A stretch of DNA of 64,000 bases from CAJBNH01 sp964447285 (lineage in GTDB: Bacteria > Myxococcota_A > UBA9042): NCBI GenBank assembly GCA_964447285.1, contig CAYURO010000007.1, positions 1 to 64,000 on the forward strand. Direction: 5' to 3'. How positions within the stretch are numbered: the first letter of the stretch is position 1; each line of letters opens with the position of its first letter. The notes below the pieces were generated by a model. The model worked only from the letters and a program-made list of their open reading frames with translations, was not told the origin of the DNA and made no database searches. The position numbers were made by a program, and so were the translations under genes. Shown in pieces: positions 45,594 to 52,777 of the stretch.

Positions 45594-46298
45594 CTACTTC
45601 CCGACGGGACCGGGGGTGGGCGCTTTGACGGGGGCGGTGGGCTTGACGGGGGCGGCGGGCTTGCTGGGGGCCTTGGCTTGAGCGGCGACGTAGCCCAGCA
45701 CCTCGGCGCGGAAGTCCTTCAGGAAACGCGTAACCTGAGTCGTCGTAGGGGCTTCGGTGACCTTGCCGGTCTGGTTGTCGCGGTGCAGCAGGTGGACGTC
45801 GAGCAGATCACGCGTGACCGTCTTGCGTCCCAACTTGTCGGTGCGGACGAAGAACTTGCCCTGCGGACCTGCGGAAATCACGTGTCCTTCTGAAGTCTTC
45901 TCGAGGATGACGACCACTTCCTCACCCTGAACGAAGGAGGGCATGCCCGGTACGGCGACAGTGATGCCGTCCTGTCCGGTGCCGCCGACGTGGCGCCAGG
46001 TGAATCGCGGACCGACCTTCTTGGCGTCCCCCTTCCATACCTCAGTCACCCGCAGCGTGAATTCCGTCCAGATGCCGCGCCCTTCCTGACGACGGTCGAT
46101 CACTGTGTTGCGCTCGATGACCCCGTGGGCGACGACGTCCGCGCTCTGCACCAGATCGGACAGATCGACCTGCAGCACAGTGAACGCGCGGGCCGTCTGG
46201 GGCAACGCGACAGTGGCGGTGCCGAGGACCGCGGCGAGGGCAATGGCCGCCATGCGGCGAACGCCGAACAGCCGACGCGGGGCAAGCGGGGGGAGCAT
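45594..46298 (-). CDS. Secreted protein partnered with the metalloprotease
   Basis: The product has 234 residues. The Sec signal ends near TARAF and is followed by one beta-rich domain (LVQSADVVAHGVIERN, TEFTLRVTEVWKGD, WRHVGGTGQDG, FVQGEEVVVILEK, GPQGKFFV) and a Pro/Lys-rich tail. I recall similar domains in many delta-group genomes next to matrixin-like proteases, but cannot check this here. GGAG precedes the ATG at 46298. It could be an inhibitor, chaperone or co-secreted partner of the protease encoded just downstream. No catalytic residues are apparent. Confidence 0.75.
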   Translation of the reverse strand: MLPPLAPRRLFGVRRMAAIALAAVLGTATVALPQTARAFTVLQVDLSDLVQSADVVAHGVIERNTVIDRRQEGRGIWTEFTLRVTEVWKGDAKKVGPRFTWRHVGGTGQDGITVAVPGMPSFVQGEEVVVILEKTSEGHVISAGPQGKFFVRTDKLGRKTVTRDLLDVHLLHRDNQTGKVTEAPTTTQVTRFLKDFRAEVLGYVAAQAKAPSKPAAPVKPTAPVKAPTPGPVGK

Positions 46299-46330
46299 TC
46301 GGGAACTCCTTGGGTCACCATTCGTTGACG

Positions 46331-46394
46331 GTGGCGGCGGGATGTCAGTCCGGCGCGGGTACGGGCATCGGTGTGCGCCCGGACACGCCGCCAC
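46331..46394. other. Nested stem-loop upstream of hemH
   Basis: A perfect 9-bp inverted repeat (46331-46339 with 46386-46394) encloses a second stem (46348-46356 with 46375-46384, one-base bulge). It lies in the 239-bp divergent gap between the secreted protein gene and hemH. It could be a leader structure or a binding site; nothing else supports either. Confidence 0.4.
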
Positions 46395-46537
46395 GATAGC
46401 CGAATCGGCAAGGCATCATCAAGGGAAGGAGTGCAAGCAGGTCGCGGGATCGGTTCGATTCCTTGGCACCCCTCGCCGCGGCAGACGAGGCAGCCGCGTC
46501 GTGCTAGGTTTCCGCTCTGCCCGCGCTGAGGAATGCC

Positions 46538-47587
46538 ATGACCGCCGAATCGACCGCCCGCACAGGCCTGCTGCTCGTCAACACCGGCACCCCGAAGTCC
46601 CCCGAAACCGGTGACGTGCGCCGCTATTTGCGCCAGTTCCTGAGTGATCCCAGAGTCATCGACATGCCTGCGTTGGGGCGGTGGCTGCTGCTGAACCTGA
46701 TCATCCTGCCGTTTCGGCCGCGCAAGTCGGCCCATGCGTATCGGCAGATCTGGACCCCGCGAGGCTCACCGCTGCTGTTCCACGGCCAGGACCTGGCAGC
46801 AGGGGTGCAGGCGGCGTTGGGGACGGACGTGGAAGTGCGGTTGGCGATGCAGTTCGGTGAACCGTCGATCGCGGGCGCCCTGGATGCGTTCCAGGCAGCG
46901 GGCATCGATCGGGTGGTCGCCCTGCCCTTGTTCCCGCAGTACGCGTCGGCGTCGTTCGGGTCGGCCGCGGCGGCGGTGCTGAACGAGGCGGGGCGGCGCT
47001 GGACGGTGCCGTCGGTGCAGATCATCCCGCCATTCTTTCAAGAAGCCGAGTACTTGGACGTGGTGACTGCCCAGATGCAAGCGGTCGTTGCGCGCGAGCG
47101 GCCGGGCCATGTGGTTCTGAGCTACCACGGCGTGCCGGAGCGCCACTGCACCCGCACCGACCTGACGGGGGCGCACTGCCTGAAGTCCGAGGGCTGCTGC
47201 AACACGTTGGAGTCAGCGAACCGCAGCTGTTACCGCGCCCAGTGCATGGCCACTTCGCGGGCGCTGATGGAACGCCTGCAGCTGGACCCAGCGGCAACGA
47301 CCACCTGCTTCCAAAGCCGTCTGGGCAAGATCCCGTGGATTCGCCCTTACTTCGACGACGTCATCGCTGATCTGGGTCGCAAGGGCGTGCAGAAGGTGGT
47401 GGTGGCAGAGCCGTCGTTTGTCGCGGACTGTCTGGAGACGATCGAGGAGATCGGGCTGCGAGGGCGCGAGACCTTCCGGCAGGCTGGGGGCGGCGAGCTT
47501 GTGCTGGTCCCGGCACCCAACGCGACGCCTGAGTGGATCGCGGCGGTGGCGAGGCTGGTGCGGCGGTCAAGTGCGTGGATCGATTGA
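46538..47587 (+). CDS. hemH: Ferrochelatase, probably [2Fe-2S]-containing
   Basis: HemH inserts Fe2+ into protoporphyrin IX (or coproporphyrin III) to complete haem synthesis. The 349-residue protein has the active-site His H197 (LSYHGVPERH) and the acidic pair near E300/E303 (LETIEEIG). Six cysteines cluster at 204, 214, 220, 221, 231 and 236, in the region between the active-site His and the C-terminal domain. This is consistent with an internal [2Fe-2S] cluster of the kind reported for some bacterial ferrochelatases. GAGGAATGCC precedes the ATG. It supplies haem for the cytochrome bd oxidase among others. Confidence 0.94.
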   Translation: MTAESTARTGLLLVNTGTPKSPETGDVRRYLRQFLSDPRVIDMPALGRWLLLNLIILPFRPRKSAHAYRQIWTPRGSPLLFHGQDLAAGVQAALGTDVEVRLAMQFGEPSIAGALDAFQAAGIDRVVALPLFPQYASASFGSAAAAVLNEAGRRWTVPSVQIIPPFFQEAEYLDVVTAQMQAVVARERPGHVVLSYHGVPERHCTRTDLTGAHCLKSEGCCNTLESANRSCYRAQCMATSRALMERLQLDPAATTTCFQSRLGKIPWIRPYFDDVIADLGRKGVQKVVVAEPSFVADCLETIEEIGLRGRETFRQAGGGELVLVPAPNATPEWIAAVARLVRRSSAWID

Positions 47588-47599
47588 GTCGGTGAGTGT

Positions 47600-49078
47600 C
47601 TACAAGCACCCGTACTGAAAGACGATCTTGCCGCCAATCATGCCCTGACAGGTGGTGTCACAGACGATGACCTTGCTGGGCATGGCGTTGTCGTCGAAGA
47701 ACCAGCCGTTCGGTGTGACATCGCAGGCCGTGGCGTCGGCGACGTGCTTCAGGGGCTCGACGACCTCTTTGCCCGTGAAGTAGCTGAGCTGCAGCTGCTG
47801 CAGGTCCGGGTTCTTGCCTGGGACCGGCGGGATCGCGTAGGTGCACAGCGCCGATACCGTCTTGGCCACGTTGGCCGCCAATTTCTCGAACATGGGAACC
47901 CAGTTCTGGTCGCACACCTTGAAGCGCGAGCCGCCCGTGTCCTGCGTCAGCTTCAGGTAGACGGTCCCGACACTGGCCCCAGTGTTGCACATGCCGGGAA
48001 GCAGGTTGCCCTTCGCGTCCTCGTTGAAGGCGACGATGCTGTGGTGCACGAACCCGTCCTTGAACTTCGGCTTTGCCAGCAAGTTGGCCTTGAAGTTGTC
48101 GGCGGTCATCGAGCTGTTGTCGTCGGTGACCGCCACGATGTTCTTCTTGGCGTCGTCACGCAGGAACGCTTCATAGGTGTTGTAGCTGGACAGGAACTTC
48201 GTGGGGCCGTTGGTGCTGGCGATCGCGATCTTGTTCCAGAAGTGGTTTGGCGCCGGGTCGAAGCACTTCGGTGAGCACAGGCCGAGACCGGTGCCCATGA
48301 CCATCAGGTTGTAGTCGATCCCCTTTTTGGCGATGAAGTCGGCGAATCCCTGCAGGTTCTGCGTCAGCCACTTCGCCTCTTCCGTCATGCTGCCCGACGT
48401 GTCGATCCAGAACAGGATGTCGAGCTTGCCGCCGCCCGACACCGTCTCTTCCACCGGCGTTGCATTGGCAACGGGCGAGCACACGCGGCTGGGTGGGTTG
48501 CTGCTGTCCCAGACCGGCTGAGCCACGTCCACCGTGCCTGTGTCGGCATCGGGCGGGTCCCACCAAGGCTCGTCGCCAGCGTCCTGCACGTCCGGAACGT
48601 CCTTGACGTCCTTCACATCGGTGACCTCGGCCGTGTCCTTGGTGTCGGCGGCGTCAGGGACGTCCATGACATCCTTGACGTCTGCCACGTCGGTGACATC
48701 GGTCACATCGGTCACATCGGCAAGATCGACGACTTCGACAACGTCCGCGACATCGGGCGCGTCGGATTCGTCCTCGTCATCCAGCGGCACGTCGCCAGGT
48801 GATGCATCGATGGGGGCATCCAGATCGGCATCTACGCCAGCAGCCACATCCCATTCGACGGTGTCCCAGGTGTCCGGGGTGCCCGAGTCGAGCTCGTCGT
48901 TGCCCGCGCCCTGAGCGTCCGCAACGTCTTTCGCGTCCTTCTTGATCTGGACGTCGAACGTGTAGGTGGCTGGCGTGGCCGGGTCGGCGCTGCAAGCTGC
49001 CAGGACTCCAGCCACGCACCACGCGACCGCACGCGTGCCCGGGTGACAGAAGCCTGGCCAGAGTGGGGCGGTGGGCAT
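47600..49078 (-). CDS. VWA-domain lipoprotein with Asp-rich repeat
   Basis: The product has 492 residues. The leader ends in VLAAC (lipobox), then an acidic low-complexity region with many Asp-Val-x triplets, then a von Willebrand factor A domain. Its metal-ion-dependent adhesion site is DTSGSMT near residue 238, with later FIAKKGIDYNLMVMG and AVTDDN elements. Several Cys pairs follow. VWA lipoproteins of this form are surface adhesion or binding proteins. AAGGTG precedes the ATG at 49078; in-frame starts at 49114 and 49153 would lengthen the leader. It converges with hemH with a 12-bp gap. Confidence 0.85.
   Translation of the reverse strand: MPTAPLWPGFCHPGTRAVAWCVAGVLAACSADPATPATYTFDVQIKKDAKDVADAQGAGNDELDSGTPDTWDTVEWDVAAGVDADLDAPIDASPGDVPLDDEDESDAPDVADVVEVVDLADVTDVTDVTDVADVKDVMDVPDAADTKDTAEVTDVKDVKDVPDVQDAGDEPWWDPPDADTGTVDVAQPVWDSSNPPSRVCSPVANATPVEETVSGGGKLDILFWIDTSGSMTEEAKWLTQNLQGFADFIAKKGIDYNLMVMGTGLGLCSPKCFDPAPNHFWNKIAIASTNGPTKFLSSYNTYEAFLRDDAKKNIVAVTDDNSSMTADNFKANLLAKPKFKDGFVHHSIVAFNEDAKGNLLPGMCNTGASVGTVYLKLTQDTGGSRFKVCDQNWVPMFEKLAANVAKTVSALCTYAIPPVPGKNPDLQQLQLSYFTGKEVVEPLKHVADATACDVTPNGWFFDDNAMPSKVIVCDTTCQGMIGGKIVFQYGCL
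48581..48754. repeat. Nine-base periodic repeat encoding Asp-Val-x
   Basis: Inside the VWA lipoprotein gene, the DNA repeats a 9-nt unit encoding D-V-T, D-V-A, D-V-K and similar. Adjacent units are almost identical, for example the run of CGGTCACAT on the plus strand around 48700. Such a repeat can expand or contract by slippage and so vary the length of the acidic stalk. Confidence 0.7.
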
Positions 49079-49171
49079 GATCACCTTCAGGTTGGCACGC
49101 AGGCGACCGAGCATAGTCAAGCGCACCGCCGAACGCAACGCCGATCTTCCCATCCAATCTATTGAAACGCT

Positions 49172-50029
49172 TTATGAAACGGTCCGCCCTTGCGACAGTG
49201 CGTCGGCCACCCGCAGCACCCCCAGGACGTCTTCGTCGGGCAGATAGACGCCCTCGGCGCCGTCGCTCCTCACGCGACTGAGGAACCGCTCGAGATCGCT
49301 GCGGAACAGACCGGGTTCCGGCCGCTCCGGTTCGGCCTGCCAGACCTCGCCACTTGGGCTGTGCGCGTGAAGCGTTCGACCTCGGGACAGCCCGTCACCT
49401 CGGCGTTCGGTCAGCGTTGCAGCACCGCCCGGCCCGACCAAACGCGTCTTCAGCTGATAGCCCTGACTATCGCGGTAAAGCTCTGCTGCTTCGATCGTCA
49501 GGGGCCCCAGGATGTCCCACAGCACATGCAAGCGACCGACTGCCAGCTGACCCACCCTCCCCGCGCTTGCCTCGTCCGCGACCCATCCCTGCAAATCCCC
49601 TTGAAAGTTCAAGGCGATCTCGACGGACCCTTGGTCGCGGCAAAACGCGCGCAGGGCGGCGTGAGACCGGGTCAGCAGGCCGATGGCCTCCGTGTGCAGC
49701 ACGCGTCCTTGCCTCTGCGCCAAACGGAACAGGCGCTCGGCATCGGCGGCGGCGTTTGTCAGCGGAAACTCGACGGCCACGTGCCTGCCGGCGGACAGGA
49801 ATTGCTGCGCCAGACCGACGTGAGCCTCGTTCTCGGTCGCGAGGATCACAGCATCTACGTCGGGTCGCGTCAGCGCGTCATCCAAAGTGATCGACCCGCC
49901 ACCCGGCCGCCGCGACACCGTCCCGACCAGGCGGCATCCCGTTGCCTCAGACACGTCGCGCACCCGCGCCTGCCCTGCCCGACCCAGGCCGACCACCACC
50001 AGACCGACTTCCCATTCCCGGGTATGCAT
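49172..50029 (-). CDS. Gfo/Idh/MocA oxidoreductase, biliverdin-reductase-like
   Basis: The product has 285 residues. The NAD(P) fold is at the N-terminus (VGLVVVGLGRAGQARV, residues about 7-23), followed by ATENEAHVGLAQQFLSAGRHVAVEFPLT and RLAQRQGRVLHTEAIGLL, which are close in form to biliverdin reductase A. The C-terminal domain is shorter than in sugar dehydrogenases of the family. It could reduce biliverdin to bilirubin, but no haem oxygenase gene is nearby, so a sugar or other substrate remains possible. GAGGTGAGG immediately precedes the ATG at 50029. Confidence 0.78.
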   Translation of the reverse strand: MHTREWEVGLVVVGLGRAGQARVRDVSEATGCRLVGTVSRRPGGGSITLDDALTRPDVDAVILATENEAHVGLAQQFLSAGRHVAVEFPLTNAAADAERLFRLAQRQGRVLHTEAIGLLTRSHAALRAFCRDQGSVEIALNFQGDLQGWVADEASAGRVGQLAVGRLHVLWDILGPLTIEAAELYRDSQGYQLKTRLVGPGGAATLTERRGDGLSRGRTLHAHSPSGEVWQAEPERPEPGLFRSDLERFLSRVRSDGAEGVYLPDEDVLGVLRVADALSQGRTVS

Positions 50030-50214
50030 CCTCACCTCAGTTCGGCGGACTCCGCTGCGTTTGATGCCCGATGCTGCCGAAAGGGGGCGCGAGAGGAAAG
50101 TGTTGCGGGGCGGGAATGGAGTTCCGGGCGGCGGGTTGCACAAGAGTCGCAGCTTTCCGAGCCGGCTGCGCCCCATCCGCTGCGGGTGCCATGACCCGGG
50201 GGCGGTTCAGCGAT

Positions 50215-50298
50215 ACCGCGCGGCGTGGCCGGCGATGACGTGTGGGTGCACCAGCCCTCCCTTTGGTGCACGTACGGGTTCGCCGGCCGCCGCGCGGT
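50215..50298. other. Long bulged stem-loop with inner hairpin
   Basis: The arm 50215-50234 pairs with 50281-50298 over 18 base pairs, with a single 2-nt bulge. Inside lies a second perfect 7-bp stem (50246-50252 with 50265-50271, 12-nt loop). It occupies the 432-bp gap between the biliverdin-reductase-like gene and the divergent ung gene. It could be a small structured RNA or a repeat element of the genome. The remaining gap holds a short tandem repeat at 50346-50393 and otherwise nothing I recognise. Confidence 0.55.
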
Positions 50299-50345
50299 GC
50301 CATGCGGTGCGGCGTCGGCCGGGGCCCCCTTGTAACGCTGGTCGA

Positions 50346-50393
50346 CGCCGCTCGCGTGCTCTCCGCCGCTCGCGCTGCTCTCCGCCGCTCTCG
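50346..50393. repeat. Short tandem repeat, about 2.6 copies of 18-19 bp
   Basis: The unit CGCCGCTCGCG(C)TGCTCTC is present at 50346-50363 and 50364-50382, and partly at 50383-50393. It lies about 70 bp upstream of ung. Function unknown. Confidence 0.6.
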
Positions 50394-50461
50394 ACTCCCT
50401 TGGCCCCCATCGCACTTGATTTGTGGCAGAATCCCCGGAAAGCCCGCATCGGGAGGCCGCC

Positions 50462-51172
50462 ATGACCCCGTCGACGACCCCGCGCACCCCGAACATGGAA
50501 CCGTCGTGGATGTCGGTCTTGGGGGACGCTTTCGATCAGACGTATATGCATGATCTGCGTGCGTTCTTGGCAGAGGAGAAGCGGTTGCACACCGTGTATC
50601 CGCCGGGAAACGAGATCTTTCAGGCGTTCTGGCTGACGCCCTTCGACAAAGTCCGCGTCGTGATTCTGGGTCAGGACCCGTACATCGGACCCGGTCAGGC
50701 GCACGGACTGTGCTTTTCGGTGCGCCCCGACGTGCGGCCGCCGCCATCTTTGGTCAACGTATTCAAGGAGATCGAGCGGGATCTTGGAATTCCGCCGCCT
50801 GATCACGGCTGCCTGGTTTCGTGGGCGCGTCAGGGTGTGCTGTTGCTGAACTCGGTTCTGACGGTCCGCGCCGGCACGCCGTTGTCGCACGCCCACCACG
50901 GCTGGGAGACGTTCACGGACAGAGTGATCCTCGAGCTCAATCGGCGTCGCGAAGGGTTGGTGTTTGCGCTGTGGGGAGGACCCGCAGCCGCCAAGGCAGA
51001 GGTCGTCGACCGCAGCCGTCATCTGGTGCTCAAGGCCACCCATCCGTCGCCCAAGTCGGTCTGGGGGTACACGGGTTGCGACCACTTTTCGAAGATCAAC
51101 GGCTACTTCGCGGCGCGGGGCGAACCGCCGATTCAATGGGCCTTGCCACCTCGCCACACGCCACTCGACTAG
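50462..51172 (+). CDS. ung: Uracil-DNA glycosylase, family 1
   Basis: Ung removes uracil from DNA. The 236-residue protein contains the water-activating motif GQDPYIGPGQAHGLCFSV near residue 62 and the DNA-intercalation and catalytic His motif HPSPKSVWGY near 193, with LLLNSVLTVR between. GGGAGGCC precedes the ATG at 50462; a GTG/ATG at 50423 in frame is less likely. It converges with glk, the two stops being 21 bp apart. Confidence 0.96.
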   Translation: MTPSTTPRTPNMEPSWMSVLGDAFDQTYMHDLRAFLAEEKRLHTVYPPGNEIFQAFWLTPFDKVRVVILGQDPYIGPGQAHGLCFSVRPDVRPPPSLVNVFKEIERDLGIPPPDHGCLVSWARQGVLLLNSVLTVRAGTPLSHAHHGWETFTDRVILELNRRREGLVFALWGGPAAAKAEVVDRSRHLVLKATHPSPKSVWGYTGCDHFSKINGYFAARGEPPIQWALPPRHTPLD

Positions 51173-51193
51173 GCTGGGGCCGGTGTGCTGCCG

Positions 51194-52192
51194 TCACGCT
51201 GCCCGCAGCAGGTCAAGCGCTGCGCGCCGCGCACCGAACAACGATGCCTGAGGTTCGAGGATGGCTTGCACCGGGATCTGCTTCAGCAATCCGTGGTAAC
51301 GACCCTTGGCGGCGAAGGCCTCCAGAAACGGCCCGTGGATGAACCGCGGCAGCAGCTTGGCGACGATCCCTCCGCCTAGCCACACGCCGCCGAACGACAT
51401 CACCGTCAGGGCCAGATTGCCCGCCTGCGCGCCGTACAACCGCACGAACCAGTCCACAGCCGCCACGCAGGTGCCGCACTCGCCGGTCAGCCCTGCCTGT
51501 CCGATGACCGCGCTGGGGTCCGCGCCCGGCAGCCGCGCCAGCACCGACGGCGCGACAGTACGCCCCAACTCCTCGACCAGACAGCGAAAGATTAGGTGCA
51601 GGCCGGGGCCAGACACCAGCCGCTCCCACGACACATGGCCGAACTGGCCGCGCGCAAACGCCAGCAATCGCTCGTCGTCTGGCGTCGTGGGGGCAAAGTC
51701 GGTGTGTCCGCCCTCAGTTGCCGCCGGGCGGAAGCGCTGGCCGTCCCAGAACAGAAAGGCCTGACCCAGCCCTGTGCCAGCGGCGATGACCGCGACGTGC
51801 CCTGGACGGCGAACCCCGGGCTGCAAGACGTGAAACCGGTCGGCCGGCAGGTCCAGCGCTCCCAGAGCCGTCGACTCCAGGTCGTTCAGCAGTGTCACGC
51901 GCGAGGTGCCGCAGGCCGCTCCGACGCCCTCAGGCCCCAAGGTCCACGGCAAGTTGGTCGTCGTCACCCGACCGTCGACCACCGGTCCGGCGATACCGAA
52001 CGCTGCCGCATCGACCGTTTGCCCCGCTCCCAGAAATGCGGTGATGACCTGTTCCAGGGCTTGAAAGTCGCGGCTTGGGAATACGTGATCTCGCAGGAGT
52101 TCCGAACCATTGTCTGTCGATTGGTAAAGTGCCAGATGAGTCTTTGTGCCGCCAATATCGCCTGCCAGCACTGTCGCCTGCCGCGGAGCCAT
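51194..52192 (-). CDS. glk: Glucokinase (bacterial Glk family)
   Basis: The enzyme phosphorylates glucose with ATP. The 332-residue protein has the phosphate-1 loop AGDIGGTKTHLALY at 10-23, the catalytic Asp in TLLNDLESTA near 104, the AAGTGLGQAF phosphate-2 loop and the sugar-binding EGGHTDFAP. It belongs to the E. coli Glk type rather than the ROK type. GAGGAGG precedes the ATG. A near copy of its first nine codons lies 163 bp upstream. It may act on glucose released by MalQ. Confidence 0.95.
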   Translation of the reverse strand: MAPRQATVLAGDIGGTKTHLALYQSTDNGSELLRDHVFPSRDFQALEQVITAFLGAGQTVDAAAFGIAGPVVDGRVTTTNLPWTLGPEGVGAACGTSRVTLLNDLESTALGALDLPADRFHVLQPGVRRPGHVAVIAAGTGLGQAFLFWDGQRFRPAATEGGHTDFAPTTPDDERLLAFARGQFGHVSWERLVSGPGLHLIFRCLVEELGRTVAPSVLARLPGADPSAVIGQAGLTGECGTCVAAVDWFVRLYGAQAGNLALTVMSFGGVWLGGGIVAKLLPRFIHGPFLEAFAAKGRYHGLLKQIPVQAILEPQASLFGARRAALDLLRAA

Positions 52193-52328
52193 GTAGCCTC
52201 CTCATCGTCCGGTCGGGAGCGGCGGTGTCGCCGTGTGTGCGGGAGCATCGAAGGATCGGTGGTCGCTTGGCAAGCCGGTCGTTTGGCCCCTGCCTTGACG
52301 CGGCCCGCTCGCTTCCGCAGGCTGCAAG

Positions 52329-52355
52329 CAGCACCGTCGCCTGACGCGGCACCAT
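52329..52355 (-). repeat. Partial copy of the glk start region
   Basis: On the minus strand, 27 bases here match the first 27 bases of glk (52166-52192) at 23 positions, and both would encode M-x-PRQATVL. The copied frame then diverges. It lies where the DUF971 gene starts on the other strand. It may be a remnant of a small duplication. Confidence 0.5.
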
Positions 52356-52755
52356 GAGGCAACCCAGGATGCAGCCGAGCCCATTCGACACCGTCGAGCC
52401 CGTCGACCTCCGCTGGAACACGGACGGATCGGTCGGCATCACTTGGGACGACACCCACGAGAGCACCTTCAACCTCGCCTTCCTGCGCTCCCGCTGCCCC
52501 TGTGCGAGCTGCAAGGGCACGCATGGACCGCCGACCACGCTGGTGAAGTACACGGGGCGCGCGGGGTTGCCGATCTCGACCACGAATCGTCGTACGGAAC
52601 CCTCGTCTGAGGTGCAGTCGGTCGAGCCCGTCGGCCAGTACGCCATCCGCTTCAAGTGGGGCGATGGGCACGACGCCGGCCTGTATTCGTACCGCTACTT
52701 GCGCGTGATCTGTCCGTGTGCGGCGTGCGAGACCGACCGGACTGCCCAGGCGTGA
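52354..52755 (+). CDS. DUF971 protein (gamma-butyrobetaine hydroxylase N-terminal-like)
   Basis: The product has 133 residues. The single domain holds two Cys-rich motifs, SRCPCASCKG near residue 48 and VICPCAACETD near 120. This matches the small standalone proteins related to the N-terminal domain of gamma-butyrobetaine hydroxylase. The cysteines probably bind zinc or an iron-sulfur cluster. Some members are linked with Fe-S or respiratory assembly, but no specific role is proven. The start may be this ATG or the ATG at 52369. It converges with the kinase genes. Confidence 0.82.
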   Translation: MRQPRMQPSPFDTVEPVDLRWNTDGSVGITWDDTHESTFNLAFLRSRCPCASCKGTHGPPTTLVKYTGRAGLPISTTNRRTEPSSEVQSVEPVGQYAIRFKWGDGHDAGLYSYRYLRVICPCAACETDRTAQA

Positions 52756-52777
52756 CGGGAAATTCCGGTGGAGCGGT

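Noticed and set aside
48581..48754. Possible CRISPR-like repeat
   Set aside because: The units are 9 nt, contiguous and in frame within a coding region, with no spacers.
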